From Actinocorallia herbida (GTDB lineage: Bacteria > Actinomycetota > Actinomycetes > Streptosporangiales > Streptosporangiaceae), in NCBI RefSeq assembly GCF_003751225.1, contig NZ_RJKE01000001.1, positions 5,642,001-5,706,000 on the forward strand: 64,000 nucleotides of DNA, written 5' to 3'. Below are positions 50,976 to 61,182 of the stretch, one piece after another; position 1 is the stretch's first letter; every line of letters begins with the position of its first letter. The notes beneath the pieces were generated by a model that ran no database searches, had not been told where the DNA came from, and saw only the letters and a program-made list of their open reading frames with translations. A program made the position numbers and the translations under genes.

Positions 50976-53603
50976 TCATGGTGTCGCTCTTCCTGTGGTG
51001 CGGTGGATTCCTGGGGCGAGTTCGGTTTCTGTGCCGTCGGGGAGCCGTAGCAGGGCGGTGGTGCCGGGCGGCACGTCGGTTTCGACATCGATCCGGTGGC
51101 CGGTCCTCCTCCAGGCGACACAGGCCGGGCCGTAGGGGGTCTCATGCTCGGCGCGGGCCCAGGTCAGGTCGGGGCCAGGCATCGGCTGGACCAGGAATCG
51201 CCGGTAGCCCGGGGCGAGTATCCGCAGGCCGGCGACGTGGGTGTGCAGGAACGAGATGACCGCACCCTTGCTGTAGTGGTTGAGCGACATCTGCGCGGCG
51301 CCGTGCTCGTCGAGGCCGTCCCAGCGTTCCCACACCGTGGTGGCGCCCCGGTCGACCATCTCGAGCCAGGACGGGACGCCGGTGGACATGAGCACCCGGT
51401 GGGCGACGTCGGCGTGACCGTGGTCGGCAAGCGTGGGGAGCAGGAGCCCGGTGGTGAGGAATCCGGTGCCCAGGTGGAAGTCCGCTGCTTTGATCAGTTC
51501 GACGAGATGGGCCGCGGACGACGCCCGCTGGGTGGCCGGGACGAGGTCGAAGGCCAGGGCGCGCACGTAGTTGGCCTGGCTGGGCCGGGTGAGCCGACCG
51601 TCGGGCAACATGTACTCGGCCTGCCATGCGTCGCGGGCGCCGTCGGCGATGCTCCGGTAGACGCGCCGGTCGTCGTCGTGACCCAGCAGCGCGGCGATGT
51701 CGGCCAACCGCCGGGCGGACAGGTGCAGGTAGGCGGTGGCCACTATGCCGTGGTCGGCGCCGGGATCGAGCCTCGGTTCGACGCCGGGTTCGAGCCACTC
51801 CCCGAAGTGGAAGCCGGTGTCGTACAGGAACCTCTCGTGGGCTCGCGGGACCGGGTGCGAAGCGGCCCGCTGCGGATGGCGGTGCCCTGCCGCGATGCGG
51901 GCACAGCGATCGACCCAGCCGCGCATGGCCGGATAGTGCTCGGCGAGCACACCGAGGTCCCCGTAGGCGCGCCAGAGCTGCCAGGGCACTTCGACAATGG
52001 CGTCACCCCAGCCGACGGAGCCGTTGGTCGCCGCCAAAGGGGACGAACCGCCGGGGTCCGGGGAGATGTTGGTGATCGTGCCGTCGTCCCACTGGTCTGC
52101 GGCCAGGTCGCGCAGCCACTTGGTGCTGAACGCGGCGATGTCGTGGGTGAACGCGGCCGACGGCTGGAAGACCTGCCAGTCACCGGAGAACCCGGAGCGT
52201 TCCCGCTGCGGGCAGTCGGTCGGGAGGTCGCAGGCGTTCCCGAGGAAGCTGCGTACCGCGATCTCGTGCAGCTTGCCCACCCGCTCGTCGGAGCACGCGA
52301 ACGTGCCGGTCTCGGTCAGGTCGGTGTGCACCACGATGCCGCGCACGTCGTCTGGACCCAGAACGCCGGGATGTCCGTCGAACTGCACATAGCGAAAGCC
52401 GTGCGTGGTGTGCCGGGGCTCGAACGCGTCTCCGGGACGGCCGGCGGAGATCACCGTGTCGACCTGCCCGGCCGGCCGCCAACCCCCGGCGAAGTCAGGC
52501 GCGCGCAGGTGGTCGGTGGTCACCGATCCGTCGGCGGCGAGCGCCTCACCGTGGACAAGGGTGATCTCGGTGCCCTCGGGACCGAGATCGGTCAGCCGGA
52601 TCCAGCCGTTGATGTTCTCGCCGAGGTCGACGACGTGTGATCCGTGCGCCGACCGGGTCACCGAGACCGGGACGATCTCCCGGATCCGCCGCACCGGCGG
52701 GGCATCGGGAGTGATGAGGCGGGACCGTCGGGCATACCCGTCCTCGTCGCCGACCTGGACCGGCGCCCAGGCGCCGGTCTCCCACCAGCGGTGCGCCGCA
52801 CGCCGGTCCTCCTGCTGGCCGTCCATCAGGTCGGCGGTGAACCAGGCGGGTCGTGACCCCCATCCGCGACCGGTGCCGATCACCGTCGGCGCGGCGTCCG
52901 GGTGGCTCACCGTGAGCTCGGCGAGAAGCGCCGTGCGCTCGCCGAAACCGTTCGCGCTGCGGGTGAAGCCGTGCCTTCCGCGATACCAGCCGTCCGACAG
53001 CACCGCTGCGAGCACGTTGCCTCCCTCGCGCAGCAGGCCTGTCACGTCCTGCTCGAAGACCTGCAGCCGTGCGCGGTAGGCGGTGAAGCCGGGTGTCAGC
53101 TCCTGGTCGCCCACGCGCACGCCGTTGCAGAACAGCTCGATGATGCCGTGCGCGGTGAATCGCAGCCGGGCCCGCGACACCGCCGCGTCAAGCGTGAATT
53201 CGGTGCGCAGCAACTGCGCCGGCCGGTTGCCCGCTTCGGCGGTCACCGGTTCGTGCGGCTCGATCCATTCGGCGTGCCACCCGTCGTGGGCTGTGGCGCG
53301 TTCCCAGGCTGCGGGGGCGGACCAGTCGCTGATGCCACGGTCGGTGCGGACCCGTACCCGCCAGGTCATCCGTTCTCCGGGCGCGGGCACTGGACCGGTC
53401 CACGGCAGAAGGACGCTGTCGGCCGACTCGATCCAGGGCGATTCCCAGTCTCCGGCCGACCACTGATAGGCATGCTGCCGGGTGGTGCCGGCCGGCAGTC
53501 GCCAGGAAAGGCGTGGCCGGGCGGCTCCGGTGAGGGCGGGCGCGCCGGGCCGGGCGTGCTCGACGCGCAGCCCGGTGCAGGAGTGGTGAAGGACGGTGCT
53601 CAT
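50976..53603 (-). CDS. Alpha-L-rhamnosidase, GH78 (copy 1)
   Basis: An 875-residue inverting glycosidase that removes terminal alpha-L-rhamnose. Order: N-terminal Bac_rhamnosid_N beta domains (about 5-330), the (alpha/alpha)6 catalytic barrel (about 430-790) and a C-terminal beta domain. The catalytic region DCPQRERSGFSGDWQVF carries the acidic residues; GATTVWERWDGLDEHGAAQM is the second conserved segment. No signal peptide, so cytoplasmic. The ATG at 53603 is 2 bases after the stop of a sugar transporter gene, so import and hydrolysis are coupled. Rhamnosyl conjugates of plant phenolics are the usual substrates. Confidence 0.92.
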   Translation of the reverse strand: MSTVLHHSCTGLRVEHARPGAPALTGAARPRLSWRLPAGTTRQHAYQWSAGDWESPWIESADSVLLPWTGPVPAPGERMTWRVRVRTDRGISDWSAPAAWERATAHDGWHAEWIEPHEPVTAEAGNRPAQLLRTEFTLDAAVSRARLRFTAHGIIELFCNGVRVGDQELTPGFTAYRARLQVFEQDVTGLLREGGNVLAAVLSDGWYRGRHGFTRSANGFGERTALLAELTVSHPDAAPTVIGTGRGWGSRPAWFTADLMDGQQEDRRAAHRWWETGAWAPVQVGDEDGYARRSRLITPDAPPVRRIREIVPVSVTRSAHGSHVVDLGENINGWIRLTDLGPEGTEITLVHGEALAADGSVTTDHLRAPDFAGGWRPAGQVDTVISAGRPGDAFEPRHTTHGFRYVQFDGHPGVLGPDDVRGIVVHTDLTETGTFACSDERVGKLHEIAVRSFLGNACDLPTDCPQRERSGFSGDWQVFQPSAAFTHDIAAFSTKWLRDLAADQWDDGTITNISPDPGGSSPLAATNGSVGWGDAIVEVPWQLWRAYGDLGVLAEHYPAMRGWVDRCARIAAGHRHPQRAASHPVPRAHERFLYDTGFHFGEWLEPGVEPRLDPGADHGIVATAYLHLSARRLADIAALLGHDDDRRVYRSIADGARDAWQAEYMLPDGRLTRPSQANYVRALAFDLVPATQRASSAAHLVELIKAADFHLGTGFLTTGLLLPTLADHGHADVAHRVLMSTGVPSWLEMVDRGATTVWERWDGLDEHGAAQMSLNHYSKGAVISFLHTHVAGLRILAPGYRRFLVQPMPGPDLTWARAEHETPYGPACVAWRRTGHRIDVETDVPPGTTALLRLPDGTETELAPGIHRTTGRATP

Positions 53604-53605
53604 GG

Positions 53606-54904
53606 TCAGCGAACGCTCCGGACCCGAAGCACCAGCAGACCACCGATCAGGACGATGGCCACGCAGGTGCCGAACAACAAGGGATAGTTGCCGCCGCCTC
53701 CAACGGCGAGCAGGGCACCGCCCACGCCGCCGATCAAGGAGTTCGGCGCGTTGCAGGCGACCTGGTAGACCGACATGCCCTTGGCGGCCTGTCCCCGGTC
53801 CGGGATGACGTCGGCGGCCAGGGCGATGTCGACGGTGAAGAAGAACGACTGGCCGATCGTGAACAACGCCATGACGGCCAGGAACAGGGCGAAGGTGTGG
53901 GTCACGGCGGCGAGCGCCAACGCTGCGGCGACGGCGAGCGACGCGGCGATCAGGAACGGCTTGCGCCTGCCGAGCTTGTCGGAGATGACGCCCGCCACCA
54001 GGAAGCACACCAGGGCCAACGGCGTGGTGATGGCGGTGGCGGTGGCGTACCGGGCGGTGGCGTCCTCAAGGCTGAAGCCGACCTGGTCGGTGAGGAAGTA
54101 GGTGGCGTATGTCGTCAACCCGGCCATACCCAGGCCCACGAACAGCCGGCTGAGCCAGGTCCACCCGAAGTCGGGATACCTGCGCGGGTCGACCACGAAC
54201 ATCCCGGCGACCTCCCGGCCGGTCAGCGGGGCGGGGGTGCCGCTGACCGGCGGCTCGCCCCGTCGCACGACCGCAGCGAGGACAGCCGCCGTGACCAGCG
54301 CCAGCACGCCGGGTCCGGCCATCATGGCCAACGGGTGGGCGATCAGCTCGCTCGCGCCGGCGATGCCGATCAGCACCGCGATCGCGGTGGCGAAACCGAT
54401 CAACCCAGAGACCTTGGCACGTCGGTTCCCCGGCACTCGCTCGGGGATCAGAGCCAGGAAACCGGCCAGGCCGGCGCTGTAGCCGGCCTGAGCGATGGCC
54501 CAGCCGGTCACGACCATCAGGACGCTGTCGGCAAGGCCGATCACCGTCAGGCCCGCGAGTCCGACGACCGTGCCGCCGAGCAGCCAGGGCCGACGCCGGC
54601 CGAATCGGCTTCGGGTCCGGTCGGACAGGGCGCCCGCGAGGGGCATCGCCACCAGGCTGAGGACCGCGCCGGCGCCGATCGCGACCCCGAGGCCGGCGGT
54701 CTTGTTCTCGGGCGCGATGGTGGAGATCCGGATGGCGAGGGTGACGATCGTCGGGGTGAGCGTGGCCAAGTAGATGCCGAACGCTGCGAACACCAAGGCC
54801 GTGATCAGCCCACGCGGCATGGAGGGCAGGTCATCCCGCAGGTCGTCACGGCTTGAATCTCTCGTTGTGCTCGATCCCAGTACGGGGGTGGCTGACGCAC
54901 TCAT
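53606..54904 (-). CDS. MFS sugar/glycoside transporter, GPH-like
   Basis: A 12-helix transporter of 432 residues. The loop after helix 2 (SDRTRSRFGRRRPWLLGGTV) and the YLATLTPTIVTLAIR start fit the glycoside-pentoside-hexuronide and related MFS groups. GGAG is 6 bases before ATG 54904; longer starts are less likely. It heads the operon with the first rhamnosidase, so it should bring in rhamnosides for cytoplasmic cleavage (inference). Confidence 0.87.
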   Translation of the reverse strand: MSASATPVLGSSTTRDSSRDDLRDDLPSMPRGLITALVFAAFGIYLATLTPTIVTLAIRISTIAPENKTAGLGVAIGAGAVLSLVAMPLAGALSDRTRSRFGRRRPWLLGGTVVGLAGLTVIGLADSVLMVVTGWAIAQAGYSAGLAGFLALIPERVPGNRRAKVSGLIGFATAIAVLIGIAGASELIAHPLAMMAGPGVLALVTAAVLAAVVRRGEPPVSGTPAPLTGREVAGMFVVDPRRYPDFGWTWLSRLFVGLGMAGLTTYATYFLTDQVGFSLEDATARYATATAITTPLALVCFLVAGVISDKLGRRKPFLIAASLAVAAALALAAVTHTFALFLAVMALFTIGQSFFFTVDIALAADVIPDRGQAAKGMSVYQVACNAPNSLIGGVGGALLAVGGGGNYPLLFGTCVAIVLIGGLLVLRVRSVR

Positions 54905-55476
54905 TGCGGACTCCGCGGGGACGGTGGGGTGGGTCAGGACAGCATGCACGACAAAAACCGAGTGCGCTAGGTTTCTGAAATGAGAATTCTGCGAGTCGAG
55001 AAGATCTCTTAGTGCCACCGGTCCGCCGGCATCGGGACGGCCGGGAGATCATCGTCCAGGGCGGAGACGAACCCGCCGGAGGGCCTGCGGAGATCTCGAC
55101 GTCGCGCAGGGCCTCGGCCGACCGCGCGGGGGAGCCCTCGATCAGCTTCTCGGCCCGACCGGCCGAGCGGGCCAGCCATTCGGCAAGATCAGGCGCGGTG
55201 AGCCGCCGGAGCGGAGCGCTGTACCGGCGAACGTCCTCAACGGTGAGGGCACCGGCGCTCCGGGCAGGCCCGTGGCGGAAGAACCTCCGGGAGTCCTCGA
55301 GCAGCGCGAGCCCCTCGTGCGAAGCGACCTGGTCGGCTCGGGCGGCCACCGAAGAGAACTCAGCCGCCTGCACCAGAGCCGGCCACAGGGTGTCCGGGGC
55401 TGCTATCGGTCAGCCCGCTTCGGTAGACCGGCACCGTGCCTTCTCTCCTCCCCCATGGGCTCTCGGGCGTGGGTGT
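54905..55476. other. Promoter region and unrecognised gene fragment
   Basis: The region upstream of the sugar-transporter gene. On the - strand 55060-55373 has coding character (LTVEDVRRYSAPLRRLTAPD, LAEWLARSAGRAEKLIEG) but matches no family I recognise and runs into non-coding sequence; it is probably a relic linked to the methyltransferase remnant next to it. Confidence 0.35.
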
Positions 55477-56123
55477 TCACCTCCAGGTCATGGCCGGTTG
55501 CGTGTGCACCTTGGGGAACAACCGTCCGACGGCCGGTGCCGCGACCCTGGCACCGGCCGGATGGAGGGTGAAGTCCGGTCCGGGGCCATCGCGGCGGTCG
55601 CGGTTCCACACGAGGACATGGTCGTGGAGGGCCTGGGCGAGGTCGGCTGCGTCATCGCCGTGTCCGTAGACGCCGAACTCCCACCGGCCAGGGCCGTCGT
55701 CGTCGAGGTCGGGGCCCTTCGATCGTGAGGGTCACCGCCCCATCGGCGAGCGCAGCCTCGTGCGGCGGGTGCGCTCCGGCGCCCTGCATCGACACGAACC
55801 CGCACACGGTGGGGTCGAGGCCGGTGCAGTGGTCACCGTCGCGGACGAACGTGATGGAGCGGGTGACGGTCTTGAACAGGAGCGGGATGACGAGACGTCC
55901 GCCAGGTGGTGCGGCGGCCGTCCTCACCGAACTTGGTCCGGACCACATCCAGATAGGAGTAAACCGCGGTGACATCGGCCTCGGGGCAGAACCTCTCCGT
56001 GGGCACCGTGGCGAACGCCGCAGCCACCTCGGGCCGGCTGATGCAGCGGCGCTCCTGGAGCTGGGCCGTCATCTCGGCGCGAAGGCCGTCCGCAGAGCGG
56101 GCGGTGATGCTGGCCGTCGTCAC
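55477..56123 (-). pseudogene. FxLD-system protein-L-isoaspartate-type methyltransferase with internal deletion
   Basis: The start (MTAQLQERRCISRPEVAAAF, VPTERFCPEADVTAVYSYLD) and the end (PPGGRLVIPLLFKTVTRSIT, VCGFVSMQGAGAHPPHEAAL) match methyltransferases of the FxLD lanthipeptide system, but the central SAM-binding domain is missing and the two parts lie in different frames; a further frameshift follows near 55730. The real family makes modified peptides; this copy is dead. Confidence 0.7.
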
Positions 56124-56254
56124 ATCGCGACCCTAGCCCGCCCATGGCCGGCGAACAGCGGGAACCGGCGACCGCCCCGCGACCACCCCCGACCAAGATC
56201 AACACCTGTGCGCCCGATTCCCCCAGCTCAGGCGCATGATCCCCGCCACGCAGA

Positions 56255-56283
56255 AACGGCCCCGGGACGAATCCGAGGCCGTT
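56255..56283. terminator. Weak hairpin after the second rhamnosidase gene
   Basis: AACGGCC and GGCCGTT arms around 15 bases, 72 bases after the stop. The rest of 56124-56354 shows no gene. Confidence 0.3.
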
Positions 56284-56354
56284 CCCCGTGGTCACTTCAC
56301 CTCCGAGCGTGGCTCCCGCACCCGCACGGGATCCACGAAGACCCAGGTGAGCAT

Positions 56355-58946
56355 CTAGTCGAGCGGAAAAGGCGGGGACGGGTGCCATTCGGCGTCGTCC
56401 GCCGGGCCCGGGTGCGGCACCACGAAGCGATGGCAGCCGCCTTCGACCTCCCGGGGTTCCCGGCCCGGCAGGACGACCGTCGCGACCGACCCGGTCGGCA
56501 CGGTGACGTCGACGCGGAGCTCACCCTCGGCCCGCTCCCACGCGACCTCGGCCAAGCCGTAGGGAGTGCGGTGCGCGGTGCGCGCCCACGAGATCCGCCC
56601 CCCGGGCCGCGGCTCGACCCGCAGCGACCGGTACCCCGGCGCGGCTGGCCCGAGCCCGGCGACCACCCGGTGCATCCAGTCGGCCACCGCGCCGAAGGCG
56701 TAGTGGTTGAACGACGTCATGTCGCCGGGGTTGATCGAACCGTCGGGAAGCATGGAGTCCCAGCGCTCCCAGATCGTGGTGGCCCCCATCGTCACCGGAT
56801 ACAGCCAGGAGGGGCACTCGGTCCGGGTCAGCATCTGGTACGCGTCGTCGATCGCGCCCACGGAGGTGAGGGCGTCGCAGATCACCGGGGTGCCGAGGAA
56901 GCCGGTGGCGACCTTGTGGCCCTTCTCCCGCACCAGCCGGACGAGGTGCCGTGCCGCCCGCGCGCGCTGGTCGGCGTCGGTCAGCAAGGCGAACTCGAGC
57001 GCCAGGGCATAACCGGTCTGCCCGGACGCGGCGATGCGGCCGCCCAGCGTCACGTACTCGTCGTGGAACGCCTGCCGGACCCCGTCGGCGAGCTCGTGGT
57101 ACTTGGCGGCGTCCGCCTCCTCGCCGAGCACCTCGGCGATCCGGGCGAGCAGGCCGGCGACGTGCGCGCGGTAGGCGGTGGCCACCAGGTGCGAGTCGGT
57201 CTCGGCCTGCCAGGGCGCGTCCGGCGGCGCCGCCGGGTCGAGCCAGTCGCCGAGCTGCAACGCCGGCTTGTCGAAGAGGCCGGCCGGCCCCAGGGACGCG
57301 GTCAGGCCGTCGACCCAGGCCCGCATGCTCGGGTACTGGCGGCGGAGCAGCCCCGCGTCCCCGAACCGCTGGTAGAGCACCCAGGGCACGATCACCGCGG
57401 CGTCGCTCCAGCCGGCCGTCGGAGCAGGCTCGGCGAACGGGCCCGGGAGGTCGATCCGCGGCACGAACAGCGGGACGACGCCCTCCGGCGTCTGGTCCGC
57501 GGCGAGATCGTCCAGCCAGGAGGTGAGCAGGCCGGCGCAGTCGAAGAGGTAGGCGGCGGTGGGCGCGAAGACCTGCATGTCACCGGTCCAGCCCAGGCGC
57601 TCGTCACGTTGCGGACAGTCGGTGGGGACGTCGAGGAAGTTGCCGCGCATCCCCCACACCACGTTCTCGTGCAGCCGGTTGAGCGAAGGGTCGGAGCACT
57701 CGAACCAGCCGGTCCGGCGCATGTCCGAGTGGTAGACGACCGCCGTCGCCTCGAGTTCGTCGTGGTCGCCGCTCACCTCGGCGTAGCGGAAGCCGTGAAA
57801 GGTGAAGGACGGCTCCCAGCTCTCGCCGCCGGCGTCCCCGGCGAGCACGTACCGGTCGGTGGCCGTGGCCGTGCGCAGCGGCCGCACCGCGAGCTCGCCG
57901 TTCTCGAGCACCTCGGCATGGCGCAGGGTGACGGTCGCGCCGCGGCGGCCGCGCACCCGGATGCGCAGCCGCCCCACCAGGTTCTGGCCGAAGTCGAAGA
58001 CGGTACGGCCGGACGGGGTGGTGATCGTGTCCACCGGAACGCGCTCCTCGACCGCCCGGACGGGCGGACCCGACGGCGCCACCAGGGTGGCCGGGTCACG
58101 CTCGCCTCGGCGCACACCGTCCCACCCGTGGTCGTCGAAGCCGGGGCGCGACCAGCCGGGGAGCGCCATCGTCGCGTCGTGGACCTCGCCCTCGTAGAGA
58201 TCGGCGGACCGGATCGGCCCGGTCGAGGAGCGCCAGCCCTCGTCGGTGGCGACCACCTGACGCCGGCCGTCGGCGTAGTCGATCTCGAGTTGGGCGAGCA
58301 GCCCCAGCGAGCCGCCGTAGGTGTCGCGCAGATCGGGCACGAACCCGAGCCGGCCCCGCCACCAGCCGTCGGCGACCTGCACCCCGATCGCGTTCTCACC
58401 GGCGCGCACCTGTGCGGTGACGTCGTAGGTCTGGTAGCGCAGCCGGTGGCGGTAGCTGGTCCACCCCGGGGCGAAGGCGTCGTCGCCGACCCGCTCGCCG
58501 TTGAGCTCGGCGAGGTAGAGCCCGTGCGCCGTGATGTAGAGGCGGGCACGGGCGATCTCGCCGTCGGCGACGAAGGAGCGCCGCAGGAGTGCCGCCGGCC
58601 CCCGCTCGTCTCCGGCCGGCTCGATCAGCGCGGCCGCCCAGTCGTCGGCGACGAGACCGCGTTCCACGCTGACGGGGTCGCTCCAGTCGGAGATCTCGCC
58701 GTCGGCGTCGATCACGCGGACCCGGACCTCGCGCGCCTCGCGGGACGCCAGCGGCGTCGCGGGCCACGGCACCAGCACGGAGTCGGCCGAGTCGACATGG
58801 AAGAACGCATCGCCGATGGCCAGCTCGTAAGCGGCCTGGCGCCCGCCTCGCCGGTCGGTGATCTGCCAGGAGAGCCGCGGACGGTCCTCCGCGATGCCGA
58901 GCGGATCGTCGCGATGCTCGAAGCGGACGGTGGAGACCTCATCCAC
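56355..58946 (-). CDS. Alpha-L-rhamnosidase, GH78 (copy 2)
   Basis: 863 residues with the same domain order as copy 1. The catalytic segment DCPQRDERLGWTGDMQVFAP is the textbook GH78 form and GATTIWERWDSMLPDGSINP follows later; copy 1 deviates more. No signal peptide. GTG 58946 is preceded by GGAG at 7 bases and overlaps the stop of the GH1 gene by 8 bases; an out-of-frame ATG just after it is a decoy. It ends the operon ABC importer - GH1 - GH78, so rhamnose and glucose removal are made together, as needed for rutinoside-type disaccharides. Confidence 0.93.
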   Translation of the reverse strand: MDEVSTVRFEHRDDPLGIAEDRPRLSWQITDRRGGRQAAYELAIGDAFFHVDSADSVLVPWPATPLASREAREVRVRVIDADGEISDWSDPVSVERGLVADDWAAALIEPAGDERGPAALLRRSFVADGEIARARLYITAHGLYLAELNGERVGDDAFAPGWTSYRHRLRYQTYDVTAQVRAGENAIGVQVADGWWRGRLGFVPDLRDTYGGSLGLLAQLEIDYADGRRQVVATDEGWRSSTGPIRSADLYEGEVHDATMALPGWSRPGFDDHGWDGVRRGERDPATLVAPSGPPVRAVEERVPVDTITTPSGRTVFDFGQNLVGRLRIRVRGRRGATVTLRHAEVLENGELAVRPLRTATATDRYVLAGDAGGESWEPSFTFHGFRYAEVSGDHDELEATAVVYHSDMRRTGWFECSDPSLNRLHENVVWGMRGNFLDVPTDCPQRDERLGWTGDMQVFAPTAAYLFDCAGLLTSWLDDLAADQTPEGVVPLFVPRIDLPGPFAEPAPTAGWSDAAVIVPWVLYQRFGDAGLLRRQYPSMRAWVDGLTASLGPAGLFDKPALQLGDWLDPAAPPDAPWQAETDSHLVATAYRAHVAGLLARIAEVLGEEADAAKYHELADGVRQAFHDEYVTLGGRIAASGQTGYALALEFALLTDADQRARAARHLVRLVREKGHKVATGFLGTPVICDALTSVGAIDDAYQMLTRTECPSWLYPVTMGATTIWERWDSMLPDGSINPGDMTSFNHYAFGAVADWMHRVVAGLGPAAPGYRSLRVEPRPGGRISWARTAHRTPYGLAEVAWERAEGELRVDVTVPTGSVATVVLPGREPREVEGGCHRFVVPHPGPADDAEWHPSPPFPLD

Positions 58947-60174
58947 GGCGCAGCTCCGCGACCAGGTCACGGTAGCGGCCCGCGCTCGGCTTCGGCGAGC
59001 GCTCGAAGGTGATGGGGTCGACGCTGTGCAGCCCGAACTTGGGCCCGAAGCCGAAGATCCACTCGAAGTTGTCCATCAGGGTCCAGTGGAAGTAGCCGAG
59101 CACCGGGATCCCGGAGTCCATCGCCTGCTGCAGGCCCGCGAGCGACGGTTCGATGAACGCGGCGCGCTCGGTGTCGTCGTCCGCCTGCATGCCGTGCTCG
59201 GTGACCAGGATCGGCACACCGCTCACCGCGTGGGCGTACCGCGCGCAGCCGCCGAGCGACGCCGGGTCGGTGCGGTTCATCACGCCGCCCTCGGCGGGCG
59301 TGCCGTCGGCGTTCACCGCACCCGTCGCGTCGTAGTGATGCCGCTCGTAGTTCTGGACGCCGACGAAGTCGTCCTCGCGGGCGATCTCCAGCCAGGGCTG
59401 GTAGACCTCGGCGCGCTTGCGGTCGCGGAGGCCGGGATCCGCACCGTGGACGAGGTCGTCCACCATCGCGATCGACAGGCCCACGGGAAGGTCCGCGCGA
59501 CGCGCCTTGATCGCCGCGCGAGCCGCACGGTGTCCTGCGGCCTGGCCCGCGAACAGGGCCTCGGCCTCCTCGGCGATCGTGACGTTGGTGAGGCGGTAGC
59601 GCTCGACGCCGGCCGCCCGGGCGCAGGCCTCCAGCGTCTCCCGCTCGAGGTCCCGGACGAAGTCGGGCAGCCCGGCCCAGGCCAGCATCGGCGGCAGGTT
59701 GGGTTCGTTCATCGTCACCGCCACCGCGATCCGGTCACCGAACGCCGTCATGACCCGATCGCAGAAGCGGGCGAACCGTTCCGGGGCCTGGGCGTCCAGC
59801 CAGCCGCCGCGCGCGGCGAACCAGTGCGGCGCGACGAAGTGGTGGAACGTGACGACCGGGGCCAGCCCTCGCTCGAGGCAATGGTCGACGATCGCCTCGT
59901 AGTGGGCCAGCGCGGCGGCGTCGAACTCGCCTTCGACGGGCTCGACGCGCGCCCACTCGACGGAGAAGCGGTAGGCGTTGAGGTTCATGGCGACGGCCAG
60001 GTCGACGTCCTCGCGCCAACGGTTCCAGCCGTCGCACGCCTTGCCCGACGGTTCTTTGAAGACGGTCGGTGTCACGTTCTCGGCGAACCAGCAGTCGCTG
60101 GTCACGTTGTCGCCCTCGATCTGGTGGCCGGCGCCGGCCACGCCCCACAGGAAGGCGTCAGGGAACTGGTGCAT
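58939..60174 (-). CDS. Beta-glycosidase, GH1
   Basis: A retaining beta-glucosidase-type enzyme of 411 residues, cytoplasmic. Acid/base Glu157 in TMNEPN, nucleophile Glu326 in VTEHG (most family members have TENG), glycone-site GVAGAGHQIEG at the N-terminus and FHWTLMDNFEW near the end. Slightly shorter than the usual 440-470 residues. GAGGA precedes ATG 60174. It sits between the ABC ATPase and the second rhamnosidase. It should release glucose after the rhamnosidase removes the terminal rhamnose. Confidence 0.92.
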   Translation of the reverse strand: MHQFPDAFLWGVAGAGHQIEGDNVTSDCWFAENVTPTVFKEPSGKACDGWNRWREDVDLAVAMNLNAYRFSVEWARVEPVEGEFDAAALAHYEAIVDHCLERGLAPVVTFHHFVAPHWFAARGGWLDAQAPERFARFCDRVMTAFGDRIAVAVTMNEPNLPPMLAWAGLPDFVRDLERETLEACARAAGVERYRLTNVTIAEEAEALFAGQAAGHRAARAAIKARRADLPVGLSIAMVDDLVHGADPGLRDRKRAEVYQPWLEIAREDDFVGVQNYERHHYDATGAVNADGTPAEGGVMNRTDPASLGGCARYAHAVSGVPILVTEHGMQADDDTERAAFIEPSLAGLQQAMDSGIPVLGYFHWTLMDNFEWIFGFGPKFGLHSVDPITFERSPKPSAGRYRDLVAELRRG

Positions 60175-60198
60175 GCGATCTCCTCAGGTGGTTCGGGG

Positions 60199-61182
60199 TC
60201 AACGGGATGCGCGGAGCGCGGCGGCCTCATCGAGGCGATGGCAGGCCGCGGAGGCGTGGCCGGTGCCGGTGAGCGGCGGCCGCTCGGTGCGGCAGCGGTC
60301 CACCGCGAGCGGGCACCGGTTCGCGAAAGGGCAGCCCGCCGGCGCCGCCGCGGCCGTCCCGGCCGCGCCGATGCCCAGCGCCTCGCGCGCCGCGCGACGG
60401 CGCGCCTGCTGCGCCGGGTGAGGCACGGGCGCGGCCGCCGTCAGCGCCACGGTGTAGGGGTGCCGCGGGTCCTGGGTCACCGCTTCGGCATCGCCCTCCT
60501 CCATCACCTGGCCGCGGTAGAGGACCACGACCCGCTGGGAGAGGAAGCGGACGACGCCCAGGTCGTGCGCGATGAAGAGCAGCGCGAGCTGCCGCTGGTC
60601 GCGCAGGTCGGCGAGCAGGTTCAGTACCTGCGCCTGGGTCGAGAGGTCGAGGGCGCTGACGGGCTCGTCGAGCACGATCACCTTCGGGTCGCAGACCAGG
60701 GCGCGGGCGATCGCCACTCGCTGACGCTGGCCGCCGGAGAGCCGCGCCGGGTAGCGGTCGATCGCGTCGGCAGGGAGACCGACCGCCTCGAGTGCGTCTC
60801 GGGCCCGCAGCCACTGCTCCTGCTTCGGGACCCGCAGCACCCGGAGCGGCTCCACCAGGGTCTGGCCGATGGTCAGGGTCGGGTTGAGCGAGGAGTAGGG
60901 GTCCTGGAAGACCGCGCGCAGGTGGACCGCGCTGACCCGGCGCCGGCGCAGCGAGGCCGTCGTGATGTCCGTCCCGTTCAACGTGATCGACCCGGAACTC
61001 GCCGCCTGGAGTCCCAGGATCGCCTTGCCGATGGTCGACTTTCCGGAGCCGGACTCACCGACCAGCCCGAGGGTCTCGCCCGGCGCGATGTCGAAACCGA
61101 CCCCGTTGATCGCGGGAGGCGTGCCGCGGCGACGTCCGTAGTGGACGACGAGGTCCCGCACAGAGAGGGCCGGCTGGGTCAT
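60199..61182 (-). CDS. Oligopeptide-type ABC transporter ATP-binding protein (DppF/OppF), second importer
   Basis: 327 residues; Walker [10 protein letters not shown], signature LSGGQRQR, Walker B VIVLDEPVSALD, terminal cysteine motif GCPFANRCPLAVDRC. Start ATG 61182 overlaps the stop of the fusion gene (ATGA). The gene is followed after 24 bases by the GH1 gene, which strongly suggests that this peptide-family importer takes up glycosides; sugar-importing members of the family are known. Confidence 0.92.
   Translation of the reverse strand: MTQPALSVRDLVVHYGRRRGTPPAINGVGFDIAPGETLGLVGESGSGKSTIGKAILGLQAASSGSITLNGTDITTASLRRRRVSAVHLRAVFQDPYSSLNPTLTIGQTLVEPLRVLRVPKQEQWLRARDALEAVGLPADAIDRYPARLSGGQRQRVAIARALVCDPKVIVLDEPVSALDLSTQAQVLNLLADLRDQRQLALLFIAHDLGVVRFLSQRVVVLYRGQVMEEGDAEAVTQDPRHPYTVALTAAAPVPHPAQQARRRAAREALGIGAAGTAAAAPAGCPFANRCPLAVDRCRTERPPLTGTGHASAACHRLDEAAALRASR

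Noticed and set aside
55725-59012. Long + strand frame of about 1095 codons
   Set aside because: Antisense to the second rhamnosidase; no recognisable domain.
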